Source of the DNA: CAVVNN01 sp963749605
GTDB taxonomy: Bacteria > Actinomycetota > Thermoleophilia > Solirubrobacterales > 70-9
DNA length: 64,000 nucleotides
Reading direction: 5' to 3'
Assembly: GCA_963749605.1 (NCBI GenBank)
Contig: CAVVNN010000002.1
Coordinates: 806,001-870,000 of the forward strand
This document shows positions 35,201 through 42,764 of this stretch, in pieces. A program made the position numbers and the translations under genes. Numbering within the stretch: the first letter of the stretch is position 1; each line of letters starts with the position of its first letter. The notes beneath the pieces were generated by a model, which saw only the letters and a program-made list of their open reading frames with translations, ran no database searches and had not been told where the DNA came from.

Positions 35201-35936
35201 AGTCCGCCGACTCGGGCACGTCGGTCTGGTCGCCCCAGACCTGCGGCGAGGCCGGCGGCAGGTCGGCGTACCAGTCGTAGAAGCTGAGCGAAACGCCACC
35301 GATCAGCGAGAGGAAGCGGGTGCCCGCCGAGTAGGACACCATCGACATCGCCGGGATCGGCGAGAAGCCGACGATGCGGTCGGGGCCGTACCTGCGGATC
35401 GTGTGGACGTGGGCCGCCGCGATCAGGTCGGCGACCTCGTCCCAATCGGCTCGCAGGAAGCCGCCCTTGCCGCGCTGCGACTTGTAGGCCCTCGCCTTCT
35501 CAGGGTCCTCGACGATCGAGGCCCACGCTTCCACCGGGTCGCCCAGCCGCTCGCGCGCCTCACGGAACATCTCCAGCAGCACGCCGCGCACGTAGGGGTG
35601 CTTCGGCCGCAGCGGCGAGTAGATGTACCAGGAGAAAGACGCCCCGCGGGGGCATCCGCGGGGCTCGTAATCCGGCGTCTCCGGGCCGTTGGACGGGTAG
35701 TCGGTCTGCTGGGTCTCCCAGGTGACCAGGCCGTCCTTGACGTGGATCTTCCACGAGCAGGAGCCGGTGCAGTTCACCCCGTGGGTGGAGCGGACGACCC
35801 GGTCGTGCTGCCAGCGCCGTCGGTAGGCGGCCTCCCAGTCGCGCGAGTAGGTCGAGCGCTCGTTCCACCCGTCCTCGGAGCGCTGCCGTGGCTCAAAGAA
35901 CTGACGTGCCCGCAGGAGCGCTCGTCCGTCAGACAC
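32268..35936 (-). CDS. narG: Respiratory nitrate reductase alpha subunit NarG
   Basis: A 1222-residue molybdoenzyme reducing nitrate to nitrite. The N-terminal [4Fe-4S] site FS0 uses STHGVNCTGSCSWKIHVKDG with a histidine ligand, and the molybdenum aspartate region is QTDVPESADWWDAS. Other typical parts are DYPSNGPETPDYEPRGCPRG and the C-terminal cofactor-binding GVALFYHSQDRHVNVPVS. No Tat signal is present, so it faces the cytoplasm. It starts at GTG 35936 and leads narGHJI-narK-moaA. The putative regulator gene is divergent, about 150 bases away. Confidence 0.98.
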   Translation of the reverse strand: MSDGRALLRARQFFEPRQRSEDGWNERSTYSRDWEAAYRRRWQHDRVVRSTHGVNCTGSCSWKIHVKDGLVTWETQQTDYPSNGPETPDYEPRGCPRGASFSWYIYSPLRPKHPYVRGVLLEMFREARERLGDPVEAWASIVEDPEKARAYKSQRGKGGFLRADWDEVADLIAAAHVHTIRRYGPDRIVGFSPIPAMSMVSYSAGTRFLSLIGGVSLSFYDWYADLPPASPQVWGDQTDVPESADWWDASYLMLWGSNIPQTRTPDAHFMTEARYRGQKVVVVSPDYAGHTKFADHWLPARAGTDGALAMAMGHVILKEFFVDRQVDYFEDYARRFTDLPFLVTLREREDGTYGGDALLRSSDLGADDENAEWRTVVLDARNGEPAVPNGTIGDRWGEQGKGSWNLDLEGIEPVLTLLGRHDETVEVTLPRFDGGETEGGTTMRRGVPVKRIGGRLVTTVFDLALAQYGVGREGLPGSWPSGYDDATEPHTPAWQEVLTGVDAGRCLRIAREFAANAEQTGGRSMIVMGAGTNHWFHSDQTYRAMLSLVIFCGCQGVNGGGWAHYVGQEKVRPLTGWQTVAFALDWNRPARQQPATPFWYLATDQWRYETFGAEEFTSPAGSGGLGKRHTADCHAQAARLGWLPTAPSFDRNPLDVADEARAAGREPAEHAAEELRAGRLGFACEDPDDPANFPRVLNLWRANLLGSSSKGHEYFLRHLLGVPDAAVRSAESPPEKRPEEVRWHDEAPEGKLDLFTTIDFRMNGSCIYSDVVLPAATWYEKHDLSSTDLHPFVHPFNPAIPPPWEAKSDWETFNRIAARFSELAADHLGTRTDIVATPLLHDTPDELGQPGGRVRDWREGECEAVPGRTMPRLVAVERDYPAVAEKMTALGPLVEELGTGAKGVSWKPVTEVEELGVRNGVVDEGVAIGRPRLVRDVEVCETILALSGTTNGRLAVESFRALEQRTGRPLADIPSEHADERLTFADLVAQPRKVMPSAEWSGLESRSRRYSPFTANVERSIPWRTLTGRQQLYLDHEWMLDLGEGLPAYRPPVDAGQLLGLGGEPAPEDGLEVTVRYLTPHSKWSIHSEFQDNLTMLTLFRGGPAMWLAVSDAERIGVADNDWLEVYNRHGAVACRAIVSHRVPPGVALFYHSQDRHVNVPVSETTGARGGTDNSLTRIAIKPSHLIGGYAQLSWGFNYYGPTGPQRDQLIIVRKRRTEVEY

Positions 35937-36049
35937 CCTTCGCCCCCAAGCGTTCTCTCTCTCGGTGGAACGGTGGAACCGGGATCACCCTCCAGTCGTG
36001 AACTTGCTGCCGAAGTCGTATGAAGCAAAGCCGCGGCGATCCTATACCC

Positions 36050-36074
36050 CTTTTAACAGGACCGCTGTGTAAAA
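36050..36074. promoter_or_regulatory. Candidate operator between narG and the Fe-S regulator gene
   Basis: An imperfect inverted repeat: left half CTTTTAACA, seven-base spacer, right half TGTGTAAAA. A related 9-7-9 repeat lies upstream of the ferredoxin gene at 38319. It ends 11 bases before the regulator ATG (36086) and 114 bases before narG. On the narG side a TATAGG hexamer at 36046-36041 could be a -10, which would place the repeat around -28. Function is inferred. Confidence 0.5.
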
Positions 36075-36085
36075 CTAGAGCCGCG

Positions 36086-36751
36086 ATGGATTTGCCTGGC
36101 AGCAGCAGCGACGTGCTCGCGCAGCAAACCCGGGCGCGTATCTTCGCCTACCTGGTCGAGGGCAAGACCGCTGTGAGGACCGAGGAGCTGGCAGAGCAGC
36201 TCGGCCTGCATCCGAACGGCGTGCGACGGCACCTCCAGCGCCTGCACGACGCGGGTCTGGTCGAGCGCCGGCGCGATAAGGGCGAGCGGGGGCGTCCCAG
36301 CGATCTCTGGCTGGTCGCCGCCACCGCCCATCCGGGTGGGGAGCGGCCAAGCGGTTACGCCGACCTGGCTGGCTGGCTGGCTCGCGCGAGCCTGTCTGGG
36401 CGCAACCGCCTGCGCGAGGTCGAGAGGGCAGGACGGGAAATCGGCAGCGAGCTTGCACCGAAGGAGGAGATTGAGGATCCCGTCGAGGGCTTTCGACAGG
36501 TCATCGCGGCATTGGGCTTCCAGCCCGTGCTCAACGTCGCAGCCGACGGCGGATTCACCTGCCGGCTCGAAAACTGCCCCTACCGCGACTCGGTGCGAGA
36601 GAACGCCGACGTCGTCTGTGCGCTGCACCGCGGGGTCACCAGCGGGCTTCTGGACCAGCTCCTCCCGCAGGCGAAACTGGTTCGCTTCGAGCCACATGAC
36701 CCAGAGCGCGCCGGCTGCGTTGTGGGCGTCTCGAGCGAGAAAACCGGGTGA
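36086..36751 (+). CDS. Putative iron-sulfur HTH regulator (SufR-like) of the nar island
   Basis: A 221-residue regulator. Residues 12-75 form a winged HTH (VRTEELAEQLGLHPNGVRRH, then GRPSDLWLV). The C-terminal part carries Cys159, Cys164, Cys178, His181 and Cys211 (FTCRLENCPYRDS, DVVCALHRG, AGCVVGV). Cysteines at NCP, VVC and near the end resemble SufR, which binds an Fe-S cluster, so it may sense oxygen, NO or cluster status. ATG 36086 is preferred over an upstream start at 36020 because the N-terminal HTH then begins normally. It is divergent from narG and overlaps the next gene by four bases. Confidence 0.75.
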   Translation: MDLPGSSSDVLAQQTRARIFAYLVEGKTAVRTEELAEQLGLHPNGVRRHLQRLHDAGLVERRRDKGERGRPSDLWLVAATAHPGGERPSGYADLAGWLARASLSGRNRLREVERAGREIGSELAPKEEIEDPVEGFRQVIAALGFQPVLNVAADGGFTCRLENCPYRDSVRENADVVCALHRGVTSGLLDQLLPQAKLVRFEPHDPERAGCVVGVSSEKTG

Positions 36752-38043
36752 GCGGCCTGGGCTCCTCCGGCGCAGTGGCCACGGGAGCGCGTCGCTGCCG
36801 CAACCGGCCGCAGCCGCGGCGGGAGGGCGAACTGCGGCCCACCGACGTCGTCAGCGCCTTCTTCATCTGTGGGATCGGCTTCCTTGTGGCGGCCGCCGTC
36901 GCGGGGTCGATCCAGGCCATCTCGCCCTGGCCGTGGGGGCGTTGGCTGGCACTGCATCTGGCGTTCGTCGGTGGAGTCTCCCAACTGGTCCTCGGCGCAA
37001 GCCAGTTCTTCGCTGGCGCCTTCCTCGCCACCGACCCGCCGCCAAAGTCACTCGTTCGCGGTCAACTGCTGGCCTGGAATACCGGCGCGATCCTGCTGGC
37101 GCTCGCAATCCCCGGGCGCGCCGACACCCAGATCCTGATCGCGGTCGGGTTGCTGCTCGCAGGGCTCGGGCTGTGGGGGGCGGCAGTCGCCACAATGTGG
37201 CGCCGCTCGCTGCGTCGCTCCCCTTGGGCGACGCGCTGGTACTGCAGCGGTGCTGTCTTCTTCGGGCTCGGCATGCTGGCCGGCTCGCTCCTGGCCCGCG
37301 GCACGCCTTGGGTCCACGGCGATCTGCTCAGCGCTCATATGGCCCTCAACCTGGCCGGCTGGTTCGGCGTCGCGATCGTCGGCACCCTGCACACCTTCTA
37401 CCCCTCGCTGACTCAGACCCAGCTGCGCTACCCGCGCCTGCAGAATGTGGCGTTCGCTGCCTGGACGGGTGGCGTCGCGGCGCTGGCGGTCGGCTATGGG
37501 TGGGCCGTCGACCCACTTGCCGTTTGCGGCTGGATCGCCCTCTGCTTCGGCGCATTGGCCCTCCTCGTCAACGTGGCTGCCTGCCTGCGGGGCGCAGCAC
37601 GCCCGCTCTCGCTCGCCGCGCGGGTCGTCGGGGGCGCGCAGCCGTTTCTCCTGGCCGCGCTTCTAATCGCGACGATCGCCGCACTCGAGGATGGCCCAGC
37701 GCACGCCCTCGTCGGATCGACCCGCTCCGCCGTTGGAACGCTCCTGGTGGCCGGCTGGATCGGACTCACGGTGCTTGGTTCGCTCTTGCACCTGCTCGCC
37801 GTGGTGGTGCGGGTGCGTGGCGGCTTCAGCGCGAAGATGCCAGTTCCCCGGCCCCGTCTCGATTCCGCCTTCGCCGCAATGGCGATGGCGGGAATTGCCT
37901 CGATGGCCATCTCGCAGGGAGCGGGCCTCGCGGGCTGGCGCACCCCCGGCGAGGCGCTGCTGCTTGCGGCGTACCTGTATCTCGCCGGGCGGATCGCAGC
38001 GCTTGCCGGTCGCGTCCTGATCCGGGCTCGGCCGAGCATCTAG
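36748..38043 (+). CDS. Polytopic membrane protein related to heme-copper oxidase subunit I
   Basis: A 431-residue protein with about 12 hydrophobic segments after a basic N-terminus. HLAFVGGVSQLVLGASQFFA and HMALNLAGWFGVAIVGTLHT followed by FYP resemble the histidine-bearing helices of NorB/cbb3-like or NnrS-type proteins, so heme binding is possible. The full set of ligands for a catalytic site is not evident. It starts at GTG 36748, overlapping the regulator stop (GTGA), and so is coupled with it. A role in nitrate or NO metabolism is inferred from context. Its stop overlaps the stop of the ferredoxin gene. Confidence 0.65.
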   Translation: MSGLGSSGAVATGARRCRNRPQPRREGELRPTDVVSAFFICGIGFLVAAAVAGSIQAISPWPWGRWLALHLAFVGGVSQLVLGASQFFAGAFLATDPPPKSLVRGQLLAWNTGAILLALAIPGRADTQILIAVGLLLAGLGLWGAAVATMWRRSLRRSPWATRWYCSGAVFFGLGMLAGSLLARGTPWVHGDLLSAHMALNLAGWFGVAIVGTLHTFYPSLTQTQLRYPRLQNVAFAAWTGGVAALAVGYGWAVDPLAVCGWIALCFGALALLVNVAACLRGAARPLSLAARVVGGAQPFLLAALLIATIAALEDGPAHALVGSTRSAVGTLLVAGWIGLTVLGSLLHLLAVVVRVRGGFSAKMPVPRPRLDSAFAAMAMAGIASMAISQGAGLAGWRTPGEALLLAAYLYLAGRIAALAGRVLIRARPSI

Positions 38044-38303
38044 CTTTCTTTGAAGTAGGCGGCGTTGATCTCGATGTAGCGCTGCCACTCCGGCGGCACC
38101 TGGTCCTCCGGGGTGATCGCGTCGACCGGGCAAGCCTCGACGCAGGCATCGCAGTCGATGCACTCGTCGGGATCGATGTAGAGCTGCTCGTGGCGGTCGA
38201 AGTCGGGCTCGTCCTGAGTCGGATGGATGCAGTCGACCGGGCAGACCTCGACGCAGGAATGGTCCTTCGTGCCGATGCAGGGCTCGTTGATCACATAGGC
38301 CAT
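38040..38303 (-). CDS. fdxA: 7Fe ferredoxin
   Basis: An 87-residue FdxA-type ferredoxin. The N-terminal region AYVINEPCIGTKDHSCVEVC PVDCIHP supplies the [3Fe-4S] ligands and the second half CIDCDACVEACPVDAI supplies the [4Fe-4S] cluster. It is a small soluble electron carrier; the partner is unknown but the nar island nearby is suggestive. GGAGGTGA lies close upstream of the ATG. It is convergent with the membrane protein gene, with overlapping stops, and has a candidate operator directly upstream. Confidence 0.95.
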   Translation of the reverse strand: MAYVINEPCIGTKDHSCVEVCPVDCIHPTQDEPDFDRHEQLYIDPDECIDCDACVEACPVDAITPEDQVPPEWQRYIEINAAYFKES

Positions 38304-38318
38304 CGTTCACCTCCGATT

Positions 38319-38343
38319 ATTTATACATCTAAAGTGTGTAAAT
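38319..38343. promoter_or_regulatory. Candidate operator upstream of the ferredoxin gene
   Basis: Inverted repeat ATTTATACA, seven-base spacer, TGTGTAAAT; the halves match in eight of nine positions. Read towards the ferredoxin gene it contains TATAAAT, a good -10, so a bound protein would sit on the promoter. The right half agrees in eight of nine bases with the repeat at 36050-36074. Confidence 0.5.
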
Positions 38344-38441
38344 GATAGAGATGCTCGGCCGCGGCGGCGATTTCAGGCGGCTCGAGCTCGGCAAAGCACT
38401 CCTCTGTCGGCCTGTAACCCGGCGGCCGTAGAGTTGCCGGC

Positions 38442-39401
38442 GTGTCGGTGCCGGAGAGCCTCAGCGTCGAGTTGCCCGTCGTCCAGGCGGGAATGGGCGG
38501 CGGGCTGAGCCGCCACGAGCTTGCTGCCGCGGTGTCGGAGGCCGGTGGCTTGGGGACGATCGCAGTCAACGGCGCCGCGGCGATCCGCGACGAGCTGGCA
38601 GCGGCGCGGACGTTGACCGATAAGCCGCTCGCGGTGAACCTGCTGCTGCCATTCGCGCGGCGGGATTGGTTCGCCGCAGCGGCCGCGGCCGACGTCGTCG
38701 TCACCTTCTGGGGCAGGCCGAAGCGCCGCACCCCCGGCATATGGATGCACCAGTGCGGTTCGGTCGAGGAGGCGCGGGCGACACACGCGGCGGGCGCCGA
38801 CGCGGTGATCGTGCAGGGAGTCGAGGCGGGCGGGCACGTGCGCGGCACGACGCCGGCGCTGGAGCTGCTGGAGCGGGTGCGCTCGGCGCTGCCGGCCGGC
38901 TACCCGCTGCTGCTCGCGGGCGGGATCGCCGAGCGCGCCGACGTGCAGAGAGCGCTCGAGGCGGGCGCAGTGGGCGCGGTCGCCGGCACCCGCTTCCTCC
39001 TCGCCGAGGAGAGCCGGGCGCACCCGGAGTACCGGCAGCGGCTGCTCGACGCCGAGGCGACGATCCTCACCGAGCTCTTCGGCGCCGGCTGGCCGGCGCC
39101 GCACCGGGTGATCGCCAACGCCGCAACCGAGCGCTGGCTTCGCGGCGACCCGCGCGGGCCGCGGCTCAACCGCCTGCTCAACGGAGTGCTGGCGCCGGGC
39201 GCCCGCTACGTGCCGGCCGGCGTCCGGGAACGCATGGCTCGCGCGCAGCGTCCCGGCAGCCGGCTCCTCTCACCGCTCGGGCCGGCCGACGACAGTCCAG
39301 CCAACCTGCTCGACGCCGGCCCCCTCTACGCCGGGGAGACGGTGTCGCGGATCGACGACGTGAGGCCGGCCGCCGACCTGGTGCGCGCGCTCGCGCCCTG
39401 A
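38442..39401 (+). CDS. Nitronate monooxygenase/NPD family protein
   Basis: A 319-residue TIM-barrel flavoprotein of the nitronate monooxygenase (2-nitropropane dioxygenase) family. It opens LSVELPVVQAGMGGGLSRHE, has GADAVIVQGVEAGGHVRG with the usual catalytic histidine region, and LLAGGIAERADVQRALEAGA V plus GAVAGTRFLLAEES for FMN phosphate binding. It oxidises nitronates or acts as an NAD(P)H:quinone reductase; which one cannot be said. It starts at GTG 38442, about 100 bases past the operator-like repeat. Confidence 0.88.
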   Translation: MSVPESLSVELPVVQAGMGGGLSRHELAAAVSEAGGLGTIAVNGAAAIRDELAAARTLTDKPLAVNLLLPFARRDWFAAAAAADVVVTFWGRPKRRTPGIWMHQCGSVEEARATHAAGADAVIVQGVEAGGHVRGTTPALELLERVRSALPAGYPLLLAGGIAERADVQRALEAGAVGAVAGTRFLLAEESRAHPEYRQRLLDAEATILTELFGAGWPAPHRVIANAATERWLRGDPRGPRLNRLLNGVLAPGARYVPAGVRERMARAQRPGSRLLSPLGPADDSPANLLDAGPLYAGETVSRIDDVRPAADLVRALAP

Positions 39402-39427
39402 TTCCGGAAGCCGCTGCGAGGGTGCGC

Positions 39428-40774
39428 CTATTCGGGCGAGAGCGGGGCCAGACCGAGCCGGCGGCAGACGGATGGGCCGTCGCCGGGGAATACGTAGGTA
39501 ACCGCCGGGTAGTCCCCTTCGCAGGCGACGAGGTTGGGGGTCTTGTCCGGGCGTTTGGCGATCTTGCCTTCCCGTTCCAGGCGCCTGATAGTCGTGCCCA
39601 CGACACCTTCGCGCCAGAGCTTGGCGCAGGTCGCGATCGGGTCGGTTCCGTGCAGGACCGCCGCGCTGGCGTGCAGGGACGGCTGTTCGTAGCAGCCGAT
39701 GCTGCGGCGCAGATGCCCGGCGCCGGGTGGCGCTCCCCTGCCAAGCGAGTCGACCACCTTCGATTCGAGATAGGTGACCGAGCCGGTTTCGGTCCCGGCC
39801 GGAACCTGGAGGTCGGGTATCCGACGGGCCGCGACTTCGCGCTCGCCGAGCAATGCCGAGGTCGCGGGGTCGAAGATCAGCTCGTGGGTGACGCTGCCTT
39901 TGGTGAAAGCGACCCCGATGCCCGTCCGACCGACCGGGTCCTCCACTTCCCCCAGCAACTCGACCTCGGGCAGTTCCGCCACCACCCGGTAGAGGGCAGC
40001 CCGGAAGGCCGGGGGCAGATAGGTGTTGCGGAGCATGTCGCCGATCAGGGTGAAGGTCTCGGCTTCGCCGGGCGGTCCGTCGACGAGCGGGATCTTGCGA
40101 GCTTCGATCAGCTTGCGCAGTGCTTTGGGCTGGGTCGGCAGGTTCGAGGTGTCGAGGAACGGCTGGCCGGAGAGCGCGAAGTCTTCGACCCCGCCGGAGC
40201 CGAGGTGCGGCGATCCGGCGGCCATCCATGCCCTGCGCTGGCCGGCCGTGAGGAATTCCGGCTTGGCAGAGACCGCTCGCGCCCGACCGGCGCCGTTGGC
40301 GGCAATCCAGGTCTGGCGAATTCTGGGGACGAGCACGCTCCACTGCCGCGTCGCTTCCCACGGGTGTTCGCGGTCGCACGGATGCGTCGCGCAGCGTGGG
40401 TTGAAGCCGACCGACGTCAAATACGCTTCCCTGGAGCGGGTGTAGAAGTACTGGCCGGGGCCGGGAGGCGCCTGGAACGCTTGGCTGGCGGCCACGATCG
40501 CCGCTTGACGAAGTACTTGGCCAACTGCGGGCTGGACCTCCCCACCGCCGCCGAAGATGCCGAGCGGCAGAACGATGAGGAGTGCCGCCAGACCCACCCC
40601 GGCCGCGAGGAGCGCCATCCTGCGGCCGCCGCGGAAGGGCGCGCGGAGGGGCCGATGAGGCGTCCTTGAGGACTCGGCCGTCGCCATCAGGGACGCTCTC
40701 GCGGCCTGGCGCTTCTCGGCCCTGACGCCAGGAAGCCCGGCGCGGAATTGCTGGAGAAGCTTGATCTCGTCCAT
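39428..40774 (-). CDS. CU044_5270-like membrane protein, ECF sigma partner
   Basis: A 448-residue protein. Residues 1-55 are cytoplasmic and basic (MDEIKLLQQFRAGLPGVRAE), one membrane helix follows near residues 53-75 (RMALLAAGVGLAALLIVLPL), and the rest is extracytoplasmic, with a region PAFRAALYRVVAELPEVELL that is typical of CU044_5270 proteins. These commonly follow ECF sigma genes and may act as anti-sigma factors or sensors. The ATG shares one base with the stop of the sigma gene (TGATG). Several Cys in the C-terminal half could form disulfides. Confidence 0.8.
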   Translation of the reverse strand: MDEIKLLQQFRAGLPGVRAEKRQAARASLMATAESSRTPHRPLRAPFRGGRRMALLAAGVGLAALLIVLPLGIFGGGGEVQPAVGQVLRQAAIVAASQAFQAPPGPGQYFYTRSREAYLTSVGFNPRCATHPCDREHPWEATRQWSVLVPRIRQTWIAANGAGRARAVSAKPEFLTAGQRRAWMAAGSPHLGSGGVEDFALSGQPFLDTSNLPTQPKALRKLIEARKIPLVDGPPGEAETFTLIGDMLRNTYLPPAFRAALYRVVAELPEVELLGEVEDPVGRTGIGVAFTKGSVTHELIFDPATSALLGEREVAARRIPDLQVPAGTETGSVTYLESKVVDSLGRGAPPGAGHLRRSIGCYEQPSLHASAAVLHGTDPIATCAKLWREGVVGTTIRRLEREGKIAKRPDKTPNLVACEGDYPAVTYVFPGDGPSVCRRLGLAPLSPE

Positions 40775-41364
40775 CACCGACCTTCTTCGTTTCGGATTGG
40801 CTGGCACTGGGTAGTTGCCCGATCCAGCTCGAGCAGTTCGCGGATGCGACGGCGGGCGCGGGAGAGGCGCGAGCGGACCGTGCCGATCGGGATCTCGAGC
40901 GCCTCACCGATCTCGGAGTAGGAGAAGTCGGCCCAGGCGAAGAGCAGGAGGGCGTCCAGCTCATCGGAGGGGATCCGGGTGAGGGCGTCGACCAGCTCGC
41001 GCCGCATGTTGGAGGCGTCGATCCGGTCCTCGACGCCGTCGAAGGGGTCGAGGACCGGGTCGACGGCGCTTCTCGCGTAGGCCCGGAGCTGGCGCAGCTC
41101 ATGGCGGTGGTGGCGACGAAGGAGGTTGGTGGCAATGCCGAAGAGCCAGGGGCGGGCGTCGGTGCGCGAGAGGTCGAAGCGAGCGCGTCGGTCGAAGGCG
41201 ACAAGGAAGGTCTGAGCGGCGAGCTCGTCGGCGAGATCGCGTCCCACGCGACGCTGGACGTAGGAGTGGACGGCGTCGAGATGGCGGTCGAAGACCAGGC
41301 CGAAGGCGGCGGGCGTGGCGAGCGAAGCGGAGATCGCGTCTCTGTCGGCAGCGGAGCGGTCCAC
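40774..41364 (-). CDS. ECF-type RNA polymerase sigma factor
   Basis: A 196-residue sigma factor. Region 2 is FGLVFDRHLDAVHSYVQRRV to RTDARPWLFGIATNLLRRHH, and region 4 is IPSDELDALLLFAWADFSYS EIGEALEIPIGTVRSRLSRA RRRIRELL. It directs transcription of an unknown regulon. It is coupled by a one-base overlap to the membrane protein gene that follows, the usual sigma and anti-sigma layout. The promoter should lie just upstream, between 41364 and the tRNA terminator. Confidence 0.93.
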   Translation of the reverse strand: MDRSAADRDAISASLATPAAFGLVFDRHLDAVHSYVQRRVGRDLADELAAQTFLVAFDRRARFDLSRTDARPWLFGIATNLLRRHHRHELRQLRAYARSAVDPVLDPFDGVEDRIDASNMRRELVDALTRIPSDELDALLLFAWADFSYSEIGEALEIPIGTVRSRLSRARRRIRELLELDRATTQCQPIRNEEGR

Positions 41365-41545
41365 TGATGGGTATTGCCCGCAGGGAGGAAATCGGTTCGC
41401 GGCAGCTCGCGCAGTCGCTGGAAATCTCGCTACTCGGGTCTGTCCTGGCGCGATTTCAGAAGCTGCGAATGCGCCCCCGATGCGGGAAATAGAACCCTAT
41501 TGGAACCACGGCGGGTGTCCGGAGCTGGCCCTAGATAGCCGAAAA

Positions 41546-41561
41546 CCCTCCATTTGGAGGG
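41546..41561 (-). terminator. Rho-independent terminator after tRNA-fMet
   Basis: Read on the minus strand: stem CCCTCC and GGAGGG with a four-base loop, followed by TTTTC. It lies 11 bases beyond the 3' end of the initiator tRNA gene, so it ends that transcript. Confidence 0.7.
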
Positions 41562-41571
41562 CTTTCGTGAA

Positions 41572-41645
<74 letters not shown>

Positions 41646-41742
41646 GCGGTCTGCTCATGCTAGCAACGGATGGCCTGGCGGCAAGTGACCGGCGACGGCG
41701 CAGGGGCGCTTGCGGATCGGCTCTCCTAGAGTGCCGGGCCTT

Positions 41743-42678
41743 GTGAGCGGGGATTCTCAGAGGATCGCTGTGATCGACATCGGCACCAACTCGACGCGGC
41801 TGCTGCTCGCGGACGTGGAGGGCGGGCGGGTGACCGAGGTGATACGGCGCAGCACGGTGACGCGGCTGGGCCGCGGGGTCGACCTCTCGGGCCAGCTCTC
41901 GGGAGAGGCGATCGAGGCCACCTGCGAGGCGATCGCCGAGTACGTGGCGGCCTATCGCGAGGCCGGGGCGGGCACGGTCAGGGCGATCGCCACCAGCGCC
42001 GTGCGCGACGCCTCCAACGGCAGCGCCTTCGTCGCCGAGCTCCGCGAGCGCTTCGCGCTCTCGGCCCGGGTCCTGGATGGCGAGGAGGAGGCTCGACTCA
42101 CCTATCTCGGCGCCAGTTCCGAGCACCCTCCCTCCGAGCCGACTCTGGTGGTCGACATCGGCGGCGGCTCGACCGAGCTGATCGTCGGCGCCGGCGAGGA
42201 GATCGCCTTCCACGCCTCGCTGCAGGCCGGGGTCGTCCGCCACACCGAGCGCCACGTCGCCTCCGACCCGCCGGCGGCGGTGGAGCTGGAGGCCCTAGCC
42301 GCCGACGTCCGCGGCCTGATCGAGACCGCCATCGCCGGCGAGCCCGAGGCCAGGGCAGCCGCCGGCATCGCCGTCGCCGGCACCCCCACCTCGCTGGCCG
42401 CGATCGAGATGGGGCTGGAGCCATATGACCCGAAACGGGTCCACGGGCACGTCCTCTCCCTCCCCTCGATCCAGCGGATGCTCTCGCAGCTCGCCTCGGC
42501 CTCGCTGGCCGAGCGGGTCGAGATCGCCGGCATGCACCCCGACCGCGCGCCGACGATCGTCGCCGGCGTGGTGATCCTGGTCGAGACGATGCGGGCTTTC
42601 GGGCTCGAGCAGATCGAAGTTTCCGAGCACGACATCCTCTACGGAACCGCGATCTCGGCCGCATCGGAATGCGGATAA
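41743..42678 (+). CDS. Ppx/GppA family exopolyphosphatase
   Basis: A 311-residue member of the sugar kinase/Hsp70/actin superfamily. The phosphate loops are AVIDIGTNSTRLLLADVEGG and VVDIGGGSTELIVG; AIATSAVRDASNGSAF and ASLQAGVVRHTERH are also typical. It hydrolyses polyphosphate or guanosine pentaphosphate. It lacks the C-terminal domain of E. coli Ppx, as many actinobacterial members do. GTG 41743 is preferred as start because the family N-terminus follows directly. Confidence 0.9.
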   Translation: MSGDSQRIAVIDIGTNSTRLLLADVEGGRVTEVIRRSTVTRLGRGVDLSGQLSGEAIEATCEAIAEYVAAYREAGAGTVRAIATSAVRDASNGSAFVAELRERFALSARVLDGEEEARLTYLGASSEHPPSEPTLVVDIGGGSTELIVGAGEEIAFHASLQAGVVRHTERHVASDPPAAVELEALAADVRGLIETAIAGEPEARAAAGIAVAGTPTSLAAIEMGLEPYDPKRVHGHVLSLPSIQRMLSQLASASLAERVEIAGMHPDRAPTIVAGVVILVETMRAFGLEQIEVSEHDILYGTAISAASECG

Positions 42679-42764
42679 GCCGCCTCGGCCGGGCGACAGG
42701 TACCGAACCGCGGGCGTACCGGCTGTACAGTCGGCCCACGCACGGCAGGACAGATGGGTTAAGC

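Noticed and set aside
38040..38043. Overlapping stops of the membrane protein and ferredoxin genes as evidence for antisense control
   Set aside because: Tail-to-tail overlaps of four bases occur repeatedly in this compact genome and need no special explanation.
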